Of a stretch of DNA of 64,000 nucleotides, positions 44,670 through 53,230 are shown one piece after another (the first letter of the stretch is position 1; each line of letters opens with the position of its first letter). Source of the DNA: JBPRGH01 sp051418055 (GTDB lineage Bacteria; Bacteroidota; Bacteroidia; Cytophagales; Cyclobacteriaceae); contig JBPRGH010000136.1 of the NCBI GenBank assembly GCA_051418055.1, positions 25,710 to 89,709 on the forward strand, read 5' to 3'. A program made the position numbers and the translations under genes. A model generated the notes under the pieces. That model did no database searches and had not been told where the DNA came from. It was given only the letters and a program-made list of their open reading frames with translations.

Positions 44670-47327
44670 TTAGAATTTAAAATTATATGATAAAGATGGA
44701 AATACAGTACCCAGTATAGAGAGCTGATAAGCAAATCCATCCTGATTAAAAAATACGGAGTATGCATTTTTTCTACCGTAGACATTAAAAACAGAGAGCA
44801 CCCATTCTCCCTCAAATTTCTTTTTCCTCAGGCTGGGCTTAAGTGTAAGTGAAAGGTCTAGCCGGTGGTAATCAGGAATTCTATATTCGTTACGTTCGGA
44901 ATAGTTAAGGACTGAAAGCACCCGATCATAACTAAATTTAGAAACAGGCACCGTTACAGGTCGCCCGGTGCTGTAAGAAAAATTAGCTGAAAACACAAGC
45001 CGTGCTGCAAATTTATAGTTTAGTATTAATGACAAATTATGCGGCTGATCAAAGTTAGAAGGATAATATGCGCCTTCATTTACTTCCAGAATAGGATTAA
45101 TGTTTGAGAACTGGCGTAAGCTGCGACTATAAGTATATGAGACCCACCCGGTAAGGTATCCTGCATTTTTTTTCATGAAAAGCTCCAGCCCATAAGCTTT
45201 TCCATCTCCCTGGAGGAGATCCCCTTCAAGCTCTTTATTTAAAAAGATATCAGCCCCTTCTCTATAATCCACTACATTATCAAGCGTTTTGTAGTATGCT
45301 TCGGCATTTAACTCATAATCATTGTTTTTTAGGTTTTTGAAAATCCCTATAGAAAATTGATTTCCAGTTTGAGGTTGTAAATTTTGACCACTTGCCATCC
45401 AATAATCCTGAGGGGTTACAGAAACAGTATTTGAAATTAAATGAAGATACTGCCGTGTACGATAATAGCTAAGTTTCAAAGAGGCTGACGGAGAAAGAAG
45501 ATATCTCATAGACGCCCTGGGTTCTAATCCACCATAATCCTTAATTATATCATTTGTCCCATAACTAATTGAATCTGTGATAAAAGACTCACCGTTTGAA
45601 TCATAATCAAATAGATAGGCCATGTCAGGGCCGAGCCTAAAAAAGTGTGAATATCTTAATCCAATAGAAACTGCCAGTTTATTTGACAGATCAATCTCAT
45701 CATCGATAAAAATTGCTGTCTCCAGAGATCGTTGCTCATTCAATTTTTTTGGCTCAATATTACTGACTTCCTCCAGTGGATTAAGCTCCCCTGGAAGTAG
45801 GGTAATGAATGACCCTTCTATTCCAAACTCAATGGCATTAGAGGAGGATACTGTGTAGCGGGAGTTGTATTTTAAGCTGTTATTTGAAATGTTATTCTTA
45901 TAAAGAAATGCATCAACACCCTCTTTCTTATCAACACTGCTTTGATAATTTGAATTGGCAAGAGTTAAACTTCCGATCATTGATGGATTGAAAATATGAT
46001 TCCATTCCAAAGAGAAATTTTTTGTATTCCACGAAAAGGTAGTATCTGCTGCAAACTTAAATTCATCATCACTGTAGTAGAACGAAGCCGTAAGCTGATC
46101 CTTATCACTTATTTTATGGTATATTTTAGCGTTGACATCATAAAATTGTGCTGAGCTGTTATAGATATTGGCATCATCAACCTGCCGGAGGAGCCAATTA
46201 TTATAAGAGCCTCTTCCGCCAATAATAAATGAAGTTTTATTTTTTGCAATTGGGCCTTCCAAAGTAAGCCTGCTTGATATTAAACCTATACCCCCGGACA
46301 CTTTATATTCTTCCAGGTTCCCGTGCCGTAAATTTATATTTAATACTGAAGAAGTTCGGCCCCCAAATTTTGCAGGTCCCCCACCTTTATGTAGTGTAAC
46401 ATTATTTACTAAATCAGGATTAAACGCAGAAAAAAAACCGAATAAGTGTGAAGGGTTATATATGACGGCACCATCCTGCAGGATCAGGTTCTCACCGGAA
46501 TCCCCTCCTCTAACATTAAACCCTGAAGAAGCTTCACCGGGTGTGCTAACCCCAGGTAAGGTTGTCAGGCTTTTAATAGGATCAATTTCCCCCATAAAAG
46601 TAGGGAGTTGCTTAATTGATTCTATTCCTAGATTTTCAACCCCGGAAATACGATTTTGAACATTATAATCCGCACCTTCAGCCGTTACAGTTAGCTCTCT
46701 AAGCTGCATTGTGCCTGAAAACAATTCAATATTAAAAGTACCCTCTGATCGAATTGCAACATCAAAAGCTTTCTTTTCATAACCAACAAAACCTGCCTCT
46801 ATTGTGTAGCGGCCTGTAGGTACTTTTAATTGATATCCGCCACTCATATCAGCTATTGCTCCAGCCTTCAAGGATTTGATTTCAACTAAAGCACCAATAA
46901 GAGGTTCTTCGTTGCTGCCATCAGAAATAGTTCCTGAAATATTTACCACCCCTTTACTCTGAGCCGAAGGTTTTCCAATAATGATCACATCAGAATTGGT
47001 TTGAATAATTTTATTTAATGTAGCCTCTTTAGATAAAAGAAGGATTATATTACTGCCGTAATCAGTGAAATTAAGACCAGAATGTTTAAGATTACTTTTT
47101 AAAAAATCATTTAAGGAGATCCCTTTTGTGGGGAAAGCAACATTAATTGAATCAATCCATTCGGGCATGAAAAAGAAATCTAAATCATGTTGCTTTTCGA
47201 TCAGTTCAAAAGCATCAGGTAATTTTTTCCCATTATAATCATTAGTAAGAATTACAGATTCAGGAGCTTGAGAAAACCCAAGGTTCGCAGTAAATAAAAA
47301 TATAAGAAGGATTATAGTATTCTTCAT
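44670..47327 (-). CDS. TonB-dependent receptor with STN and carboxypeptidase-like domains
   Basis: 885 residues. Signal peptide (MKNTIILLIFLFTANLGFSQ), STN domain (about 25-110, LPDAFELIEKQHDLDFFFMP), carboxypeptidase regulatory-like beta domain (about 125-205, GALVEIKSLKAGAIADMSGG), plug (GFNVRGGDSGENLILQDGAV, NPDLVNNVTLHKGG) and a 22-strand-type barrel to the end (SLSYNFKF). Typical of outer-membrane nutrient receptors; the STN domain often couples to an anti-sigma/ECF pair, but none lies beside it. The neighbouring DUF4249 genes are its likely partners. It has its own promoter 180 bases upstream. Confidence 0.93.
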   Translation of the reverse strand: MKNTIILLIFLFTANLGFSQAPESVILTNDYNGKKLPDAFELIEKQHDLDFFFMPEWIDSINVAFPTKGISLNDFLKSNLKHSGLNFTDYGSNIILLLSKEATLNKIIQTNSDVIIIGKPSAQSKGVVNISGTISDGSNEEPLIGALVEIKSLKAGAIADMSGGYQLKVPTGRYTIEAGFVGYEKKAFDVAIRSEGTFNIELFSGTMQLRELTVTAEGADYNVQNRISGVENLGIESIKQLPTFMGEIDPIKSLTTLPGVSTPGEASSGFNVRGGDSGENLILQDGAVIYNPSHLFGFFSAFNPDLVNNVTLHKGGGPAKFGGRTSSVLNINLRHGNLEEYKVSGGIGLISSRLTLEGPIAKNKTSFIIGGRGSYNNWLLRQVDDANIYNSSAQFYDVNAKIYHKISDKDQLTASFYYSDDEFKFAADTTFSWNTKNFSLEWNHIFNPSMIGSLTLANSNYQSSVDKKEGVDAFLYKNNISNNSLKYNSRYTVSSSNAIEFGIEGSFITLLPGELNPLEEVSNIEPKKLNEQRSLETAIFIDDEIDLSNKLAVSIGLRYSHFFRLGPDMAYLFDYDSNGESFITDSISYGTNDIIKDYGGLEPRASMRYLLSPSASLKLSYYRTRQYLHLISNTVSVTPQDYWMASGQNLQPQTGNQFSIGIFKNLKNNDYELNAEAYYKTLDNVVDYREGADIFLNKELEGDLLQGDGKAYGLELFMKKNAGYLTGWVSYTYSRSLRQFSNINPILEVNEGAYYPSNFDQPHNLSLILNYKFAARLVFSANFSYSTGRPVTVPVSKFSYDRVLSVLNYSERNEYRIPDYHRLDLSLTLKPSLRKKKFEGEWVLSVFNVYGRKNAYSVFFNQDGFAYQLSILGTVFPSLSYNFKF

Positions 47328-47505
47328 TTGAGATCAGGAAAGACTAATTTTACTCTTCTTCGAGTGATATTATCCCCGGACACCAATTATTGGGAAAGAG
47401 TTGGAACAAATTTTATTTTTTTAGCAATTTAGGAATTAAATGAAAATCAAAAATGTACGGAAGTTTTTTTATCTAATTAATTATTTATCTGGATATTATG
47501 CCTAT

Positions 47506-47534
47506 CAAATTTAGTTAATAATTAAAATTTGCAA
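47506..47534 (-). promoter_or_regulatory. promoter of the TonB receptor operon
   Basis: Minus strand: TTG (47534-47532), 18 bases, TAAATTTG (47513-47506), a full match to TTG-N17-23-TAnnTTTG. The leader would be about 175 bases. A 24-codon ORF on the plus strand overlaps this site and is rejected. The promoter would serve the receptor, DUF4249 copy A and the MG2-like gene independently of DUF4249 copy B upstream. Confidence 0.6.
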
Positions 47535-47616
47535 TTGTGCTGGTTTTTAATTTATATGGGTGGTAAATCTTCTGCTTAAAGGGTAATTTTCTTTCACTGT
47601 GTTTTAAAATTTATCT

Positions 47617-48690
47617 CTATCGCCACCATTTAGGTTTTTGATTTGCTAATTCACCTCCACCTCTATACAAAGTACAATTATAGCAAGAAGCAGGTGGCAT
47701 TGGCATGAAACACACATTATCAAAGGAGTAAGGGTAGGATAAATCATCAAATGTAAAGTACCAGCGTTTTGTTCCTTCATGGAGAACCTGAAAAAAACCT
47801 AACACCTGATCGTCTGAATTTATAGCTACAATGTTGCTACTAATATTGTATGGAGGGGTATCAAAAATACTCCCACGCGCTCTTTGTGCCTCAATATCAC
47901 TCCAAAAATGATAGGCCTCCTCACTCATTGAAAATTGCTTAATTAAAACAGTAAATTCAGGATATAATCTTGTATTCTTTCTGTTAAGGAAGAATAAACG
48001 TTGCTCATATCCACCGACTCTATCTTCTTTTATAATTATATCTTTAAAATAATAATTACTTGTGATATAACACGTTTTATTTGGATCATTTACAGAGGCC
48101 AATTCAGCTAAATAGATCCATGAAGGTATAAGCTCCCATCTGTAAAAGTTTTTACCATCTTCATTGGGAGGAATTTTAACAAAAACCTCAATACCTTTTT
48201 CTGTAGTTAAAATTGGAGTTCCTCCGACATCAATAAAAGCTGTTCGTTCTACCTCTTCAAAATCAATGTCACCAATTGGAGGTGCAGGATAAAGTCTCTG
48301 AAATGCTGATTCATATTTTTTTCCATCAGCTAGGATAATTACTAATTTATACTCATTCCCTTCTTCAGCTTTAAAATTTTTGTCCAGTAAGTAATATATG
48401 CCATTTTCAATTTCCTGATAATTCCAGGTTTTGCCAGTATTGTCGCTTAATATAATTTCAGCATTGGGTTCGGCAGTATCTGCTTCATTTGAAACATTAC
48501 TCGTCCAGTTTAATTTTACGGTAAAATATCGGGAGGTGTATGGGAGCTGCTCGGAATCATTAAACGAAACGTTTGAAATATAACCCTGGACCGTCAGTTT
48601 GGGTACTTCACCTGAAGTATCAAATTCTATTGGATCAATACATCCGAACAGAAATAAAAAAAAGAAATTTATAAGCGGGTTTTTAAACAT
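47617..48690 (-). CDS. DUF4249 lipoprotein (copy B)
   Basis: 357 residues, a clear paralog of the DUF4249 lipoprotein at 43562-44650: same start (CIDPIEFDTSGEVPKLTVQG), same internal segments (FYRWELIPSWIYLAELASVN, RVGGYEQRLFFLNRKNTRLY), same ending (CYNCTLYRGGGE then KPKWWR). The lipobox is LFGC. It lies upstream of the receptor on the same strand but separated by 289 bases including an own promoter, so it may be controlled separately. Two close copies around one receptor point to duplication with possible division of ligand range (inference). Confidence 0.88.
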   Translation of the reverse strand: MFKNPLINFFFLFLFGCIDPIEFDTSGEVPKLTVQGYISNVSFNDSEQLPYTSRYFTVKLNWTSNVSNEADTAEPNAEIILSDNTGKTWNYQEIENGIYYLLDKNFKAEEGNEYKLVIILADGKKYESAFQRLYPAPPIGDIDFEEVERTAFIDVGGTPILTTEKGIEVFVKIPPNEDGKNFYRWELIPSWIYLAELASVNDPNKTCYITSNYYFKDIIIKEDRVGGYEQRLFFLNRKNTRLYPEFTVLIKQFSMSEEAYHFWSDIEAQRARGSIFDTPPYNISSNIVAINSDDQVLGFFQVLHEGTKRWYFTFDDLSYPYSFDNVCFMPMPPASCYNCTLYRGGGELANQKPKWWR

Positions 48691-48861
48691 CAGGTAAATA
48701 AGCCATTTATTTTAAATATTAAATTAAGGATTATTATTGACATCTGCTTTTAACCAAAAAGCCTTTTAAATTTAAAGATATGATGATCCTCATTAAGATG
48801 TCTGTCACGTCTGGATCACAAAAATTGATTAAATTGCCAATATTCAAACAGCGATTAAAAT

Positions 48862-49668
48862 ATGAAAAATCTTTACTTTCTGTTATTTCTTGCCATTACC
48901 TTAAGTTGTAACAATAATGAAAAGGCGGCAGAGACACTTAATAAAGAATACGAGAATCCTCCCGCCGAAGGTTTTAATAAAGAAGCTTCCGATGAAAAAG
49001 CAATTGCATTGGCTGATAGCGTCATGCAGGCAATGGGTGGCCGGAAAACCTATGACACCACACGTTTCATAAAATGGAATTTCTTTGGCAGGCGCGATTT
49101 GGTATGGGATAGACAAACAGGTTTGGTAAGAATAGAGTCCCCTGGTGATAGTACTATTTATTTAGTAAATGTAAAACAGGATACAGGAAACGTAATGATT
49201 AAAGGAAATGAAATTAATGAACCTGATTCATTACAGAACCTGATTAGTAAGGCAAAAAGTATCTGGATAAATGATAGCTATTGGCTGGTGATGCCTTTTA
49301 AGCTTAAAGACAGTGGCGTAACATTAAAATATTTACGTGAAGATACCACTCAGACAGGAGAGCCGGCACATGTTGTACAGCTGACTTTTGATGAAGTAGG
49401 CGATACGCCCAATAATAAATATGAAGTTTATATTGATGAGGATGAAAACCTGGTAAAGCAGTGGGCTTATTTTCGTGATGCCAGTCAGGAAGAACCTTCA
49501 GCTGTATGGCCATGGGATAATTATCATGAAGTGGGGGGCCTGAAATTATCATATAACCGTTCGGATGATAAAGGCCCGAAGGATGTGCGGATATATAAAG
49601 ATCTTCCCGATAGCGTTTTTCGATCATTTGCCACAATGGAATGGGATAAATATCCGGATTATCAGTAA
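48862..49668 (+). CDS. lipoprotein with LolA-like fold (DUF6503-like)
   Basis: 268 residues; lipoprotein signal MKNLYFLLFLAITLSC. The mature region has one clear feature: repeated beta strands typical of LolA/LolB-like outer-membrane lipid-carrier folds (KWNFFGRRDLVWDRQTGLVR, SYWLVMPFKLKDSGVTLKYL, DKGPKDVRIYKDLPDSV). I think it belongs to a DUF6503-like family of uncharacterised Bacteroidota lipoproteins, but this is from memory. It ends 3 bases before the PagL-like gene, so the two form an operon and may act on outer-membrane lipids together. Confidence 0.65.
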   Translation: MKNLYFLLFLAITLSCNNNEKAAETLNKEYENPPAEGFNKEASDEKAIALADSVMQAMGGRKTYDTTRFIKWNFFGRRDLVWDRQTGLVRIESPGDSTIYLVNVKQDTGNVMIKGNEINEPDSLQNLISKAKSIWINDSYWLVMPFKLKDSGVTLKYLREDTTQTGEPAHVVQLTFDEVGDTPNNKYEVYIDEDENLVKQWAYFRDASQEEPSAVWPWDNYHEVGGLKLSYNRSDDKGPKDVRIYKDLPDSVFRSFATMEWDKYPDYQ

Positions 49669-49671
49669 CAG

Positions 49672-50748
49672 ATGCAGCGGATAGTTTTTATTGCTTTTTT
49701 TCTACTGCTTTTTCATAAAGCTGTAGCCCAACCATCATATACGTATGGAATAACCCCATATTATGGTGCCGTACTTCGGTATAAACCTGAAATGCCTGCA
49801 GTAAAATTTTCCAATCTTTATGGAGCGGAAGCTTACATTCTTAAGCAAACCGACGGGACCCGTTACTGGGAAGAAAGGTATAATTATCCAAAGCTTGGCC
49901 TTGCAGTTTCTTATTTTAATTATGGAGAGCCGGCAGAGCTTGGGGAGGTGGTTTCATTAACGGGATTTATAGATATTGGCCTTAAATCATACAAAAGAAG
50001 TGAGTTAAGGTTTAGCCTCGGCACCGGACTTGTTTATTCTTCTGTTATTTATGATTCTGAATTTAATCCGGATAATAAAGCCGTAGGTGCAAAGATCAGC
50101 TATGTGCTGCGCGGTAATTTATATTACACCTATCATCTTAATGAGTTATGGGATGTGAATTTTAATTTCACCTTTCGACACTATTCTAACGGGAGGATGA
50201 ATATGCCTAATAACGGAATGAATTTTCCTGCTGTGGGAATTGGCGCTTCCTATTCACCAGATCAAACGGAATATAAAACACCTGAAAAAGAACAATATTC
50301 AAAAGGAATACGGTGGAGTTTATTTGGATCAGCAGCCTGGCGCGAAGTTTATTATGATGATTATAAGCATAAGGCATACTCCGCTTCTTTTGTGATAAGT
50401 AAAAGGATCACCTGGTATAATTCGCTACTAATAGGTTTGGATGGTTTTTATTATACACCGGAATCTGTTCGCCGGCATTTTACTCCAAGAGGTGTAAATC
50501 TTGAGATTGATGAGATTGATGGTCGGCAGGTCGGGATTACATTTGGCAATGAGATCTATTTTGGTAAACTGGCTTTTCTGATACAGGGAGGTATTTATAT
50601 TTATGATCCACACAAAATCTGGAAGAGCTGGTATCAACGCTATGCACTAAAGTATTATGTTCATGAAAATGGATTTATCCAGATCGGCCTGAAATCCCAC
50701 ACCAGGACAGCCAACATGGTTGAATGGGGATTAGGAGTGCGATTGTAA
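49672..50748 (+). CDS. PagL-like lipid A acyloxyacyl hydrolase
   Basis: 358 residues with signal peptide (MQRIVFIAFFLLLFHKAVAQ) and an outer-membrane beta barrel. The PagL signature with the catalytic His-Ser is visible: FRHYSNGRMNMPNNGMNFPA (about residues 166-185). PagL removes the 3-O acyl chain from lipid A, tuning the outer membrane. This protein is about twice the length of Pseudomonas PagL, as is usual for the acyloxyacyl hydrolase proteins in this phylum. Its substrate specificity is not proven. It starts 3 bases after the LolA-like lipoprotein gene. Confidence 0.82.
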   Translation: MQRIVFIAFFLLLFHKAVAQPSYTYGITPYYGAVLRYKPEMPAVKFSNLYGAEAYILKQTDGTRYWEERYNYPKLGLAVSYFNYGEPAELGEVVSLTGFIDIGLKSYKRSELRFSLGTGLVYSSVIYDSEFNPDNKAVGAKISYVLRGNLYYTYHLNELWDVNFNFTFRHYSNGRMNMPNNGMNFPAVGIGASYSPDQTEYKTPEKEQYSKGIRWSLFGSAAWREVYYDDYKHKAYSASFVISKRITWYNSLLIGLDGFYYTPESVRRHFTPRGVNLEIDEIDGRQVGITFGNEIYFGKLAFLIQGGIYIYDPHKIWKSWYQRYALKYYVHENGFIQIGLKSHTRTANMVEWGLGVRL

Positions 50749-50759
50749 AGGGAATTAAT

Positions 50760-50767
50760 TACTTTTG
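50760..50767 (+). promoter_or_regulatory. -7 element before the dipeptidase gene
   Basis: TACTTTTG, a perfect TAnnTTTG, 26 bases before ATG 50794. The nearest upstream TTG is 14 bases away, shorter than the usual spacing. Confidence 0.4.
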
Positions 50768-50793
50768 TGGCCCTTCAATAAAAATTTTTAGTA

Positions 50794-52158
50794 ATGCAAG
50801 TATCAGAATATATAGAAAAGAACCGCGAAAGATTTATTAATGAGCTACTTGACCTCCTAAGGATACCTTCGGTAAGTGCCGATAGTAAATTTAAAGAGGA
50901 TGTTAAAAAGGCAGCAGCTTTTGTTAAAGAATCGCTTGTTAAAGCGGGTGTTGATAATGCCGAAATTTGTGAAACAAAAGGTCATCCTATTGTTTATGGT
51001 GAAAAAATTATTGATGAGAGCAAGCCTACCGTACTGGTTTACGGTCATTATGATGTACAGCCTGCAGATCCTTATGAGCTTTGGGATTCCCCTCCTTTTG
51101 AGCCGGTAATAAAAAACGATAAGATCTATGCTCGTGGGGCAGCTGACGATAAAGGTCAGTTTTATATGCATATAAAAGCGTTTGAAGCATTAATGCAGAC
51201 AGACGGCTTACCCTGCAATATCAAATTTATGATTGAAGGTGAAGAGGAGGTTGGCTCTGATAACCTGGAGATCTTTGTAAAGGAAAATAAAGAGAAATTA
51301 GCGGCAGATGTTGTAATGGTTTCAGATACTGCTATGATCTCTTTAGAGACACCTTCTATAACTGTTGGATTACGAGGTATGAGCTATATGGAAGTGGAGG
51401 TAATCGGACCCAACAGGGACCTTCATTCAGGGGTTTATGGCGGTGCTGTGGGGAATCCTATTAATATCCTTTGTGACATGATCTCTTCTTTGATAGATGA
51501 TAAAGGAAGAATTATAATCCCGGGTTTTTACGATGATGTTCAGGAGCTATCTGAAGAAGAAAGAGCAGAACTGAACCGTGCTCCCTTTGATCTGGAGGAG
51601 TTCAAAAGAGATCTGAAAATTGATGCTGTAGAGGGTGAAGAAGGATATACTGTTCTGGAAAAAACAGGTATAAGACCTACACTGGATGTGAATGGCATCT
51701 GGGGCGGATATACCGGCGAAGGAGCAAAAACGGTATTACCATCTAAGGCAAGTGCAAAGATCTCTATGCGCCTTGTGCCAAATCAGGACCCGGATAAAAT
51801 AACTGAGCTTTTCACAAATCACTTTAGATCAATAGCGCCTAAATCAGTAAAGGTAAAAGTAGCGCCACATCATGGTGCTGAGCCTGCAGTAACTCCAACT
51901 GATAGCCCTGCTTTTGAAGCAGCAAGTGATGCATTTAATGAGGTATGGGGGAAAAGGCCTATCCCTACACGTGATGGTGGTAGTATTCCAATAGTATCAT
52001 TGTTTAAGCAGGAGCTGGGACTGGATACGGTGCTGATGGGATTTGGATTAAATTCAGATGCACTTCATTCGCCTAATGAGAATTATGGCGTTACCAATTT
52101 TATAAAGGGTATCCATACAATTGCAGCCTTCCATAAGCATTATGCGAAAAAAAAATAA
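50794..52158 (+). CDS. M20 family dipeptidase / metallopeptidase
   Basis: 454 residues. Metal-binding motifs of the M20 family: VLVYGHYDVQPADPYELWDS, ARGAADDKGQFYMH, EGEEEVGSDN with the catalytic Glu, VVMVSDTAM, and LHSPNENYGV. The lid domain (about 190-330, DLHSGVYGGAVGNPINILCD) matches the CNDP/carnosinase-like group. It hydrolyses dipeptides using two zinc ions. It has no signal peptide, so it is cytoplasmic. The downstream DinB gene overlaps its end. Confidence 0.92.
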   Translation: MQVSEYIEKNRERFINELLDLLRIPSVSADSKFKEDVKKAAAFVKESLVKAGVDNAEICETKGHPIVYGEKIIDESKPTVLVYGHYDVQPADPYELWDSPPFEPVIKNDKIYARGAADDKGQFYMHIKAFEALMQTDGLPCNIKFMIEGEEEVGSDNLEIFVKENKEKLAADVVMVSDTAMISLETPSITVGLRGMSYMEVEVIGPNRDLHSGVYGGAVGNPINILCDMISSLIDDKGRIIIPGFYDDVQELSEEERAELNRAPFDLEEFKRDLKIDAVEGEEGYTVLEKTGIRPTLDVNGIWGGYTGEGAKTVLPSKASAKISMRLVPNQDPDKITELFTNHFRSIAPKSVKVKVAPHHGAEPAVTPTDSPAFEAASDAFNEVWGKRPIPTRDGGSIPIVSLFKQELGLDTVLMGFGLNSDALHSPNENYGVTNFIKGIHTIAAFHKHYAKKK

Positions 52159-52669
52159 AATAATGATGATCCTCCTGATATTTTCGGGAGGATCATTATA
52201 TGCACAAACTACTATGCTGGAAATCTTTAACAGCACCTGGGGAAATTCCGGCGCCTATACCATTGAGGTTTTTGAAGCCGTACCTGAAGATAAATTTGAT
52301 GAGCCATCAGATAATGGCGGGATGAGTTCCAAGGAACATGCTTTTCATATTTATCAGCATATCACCTGGATAACATCTAAATTTATTGTAGAGGAAAAAT
52401 ACCCTTACAAGGTAGTAGACGCCAAAGACCTGACTAAGGAGGAGGCAATAAAGCTGCTGAAGGAGGGAATTGAATATGTTAAAAGTAAGACTGGAGGCTT
52501 AACACCTGACGAGCTTGAAGAAAAGCATGAATTTATTCCTGCCGGGAAAGAGCTATCTAAAGCGCAATTTTTATACCTGTTGTTGGATCATACCGCACAT
52601 CATCGTGCCCAGGTTATTCTTAATTTAAGGAAATGGGATATTACGGCGCCGCGATATAGGGGTTGGTAA
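52142..52669 (+). CDS. exported DinB-like (four-helix, metal-binding) protein
   Basis: About 175 residues from ATG 52142; the upstream TTG at 52121 in frame is unlikely, and ATG 52163 is an alternative. A signal peptide is apparent (MMILLIFSGGSLYAQ). The body has the DinB pattern of three metal-ligand histidines: HAFHIYQHITWITSKF in helix 2 and LLDHTAHHRAQVILNLRKWD near the end, closing PRYRGW. DinB-like proteins are usually cytoplasmic bacillithiol- or mycothiol-dependent enzymes, so an export signal is unusual. It overlaps the peptidase stop by 17 bases. Confidence 0.75.
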   Translation: MRKKNKIMMILLIFSGGSLYAQTTMLEIFNSTWGNSGAYTIEVFEAVPEDKFDEPSDNGGMSSKEHAFHIYQHITWITSKFIVEEKYPYKVVDAKDLTKEEAIKLLKEGIEYVKSKTGGLTPDELEEKHEFIPAGKELSKAQFLYLLLDHTAHHRAQVILNLRKWDITAPRYRGW

Positions 52670-53230
52670 AATTACATTAGAAAGGAGAAGCTTTGTACGC
52701 AGCTACTATATCGCTAAATTGCATTTTCACATTTTCGCATCTCTATTCTTTTTAAACGTTTATGATCTATTGTTTGATTCACATGAACAGGTTACGGATT
52801 CGAAGAATAGAGAATTATTAAACTCATGAACGGCATCATTAGTCAAGCATAAAGCTTTATTGACAATAACTATTGCCTTTCAGCAATTAATTTTACATTC
52901 AGGTTAAGTAAAAAGCAAAATAAACTTACATACGTGATTCTAATATTAGAAAGCACAAATCCTTCTTTTATAAAAAATTGTTTCATATTTAAGTGTGTAA
53001 ATTTTAATTTTAAATTATAATTTATCCATAATATTTTTTATATTAAGCTATTTCCTAAACAGGATGATAGCATTTTAAGTCTTTTTATTTAAGTCTTTTT
53101 AAAGATTCTTAAAGAAATAGTATTGTTAAAGGTATAGATATGCCTTTATTAATTAATTTTTTATTTGCTAACTATCCGCAGCCAACATTTTTACTCTTAA
53201 TGTTATTTATGGTGCGGCAAATATTTTTTA
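52670..53230. other. long AT-rich intergenic region
   Basis: 561 bases without a credible gene, RNA or terminator. Only short ORFs under 20 codons occur. It contains a perfect tandem repeat at 53074-53101 and should carry the promoter of the signalling island; I find no perfect TAnnTTTG, the closest being TTTATTTG near 53161-53168. Confidence 0.6.
53074..53101 (+). repeat. perfect tandem 14-base direct repeat
   Basis: TTTAAGTCTTTTTA at 53074-53087 and again at 53088-53101, with no gap, followed by AAGATTCTTAAAG. It is 130 bases upstream of the first kinase gene. Could be a regulator-binding site or simple slippage. Confidence 0.6.

Noticed and set aside
47440..47514. 24-codon plus-strand ORF starting MKIKNVRKFFYLINYLSG
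   Set aside because: Overlaps the receptor promoter on the other strand and is hydrophobic by AT-rich codon chance.
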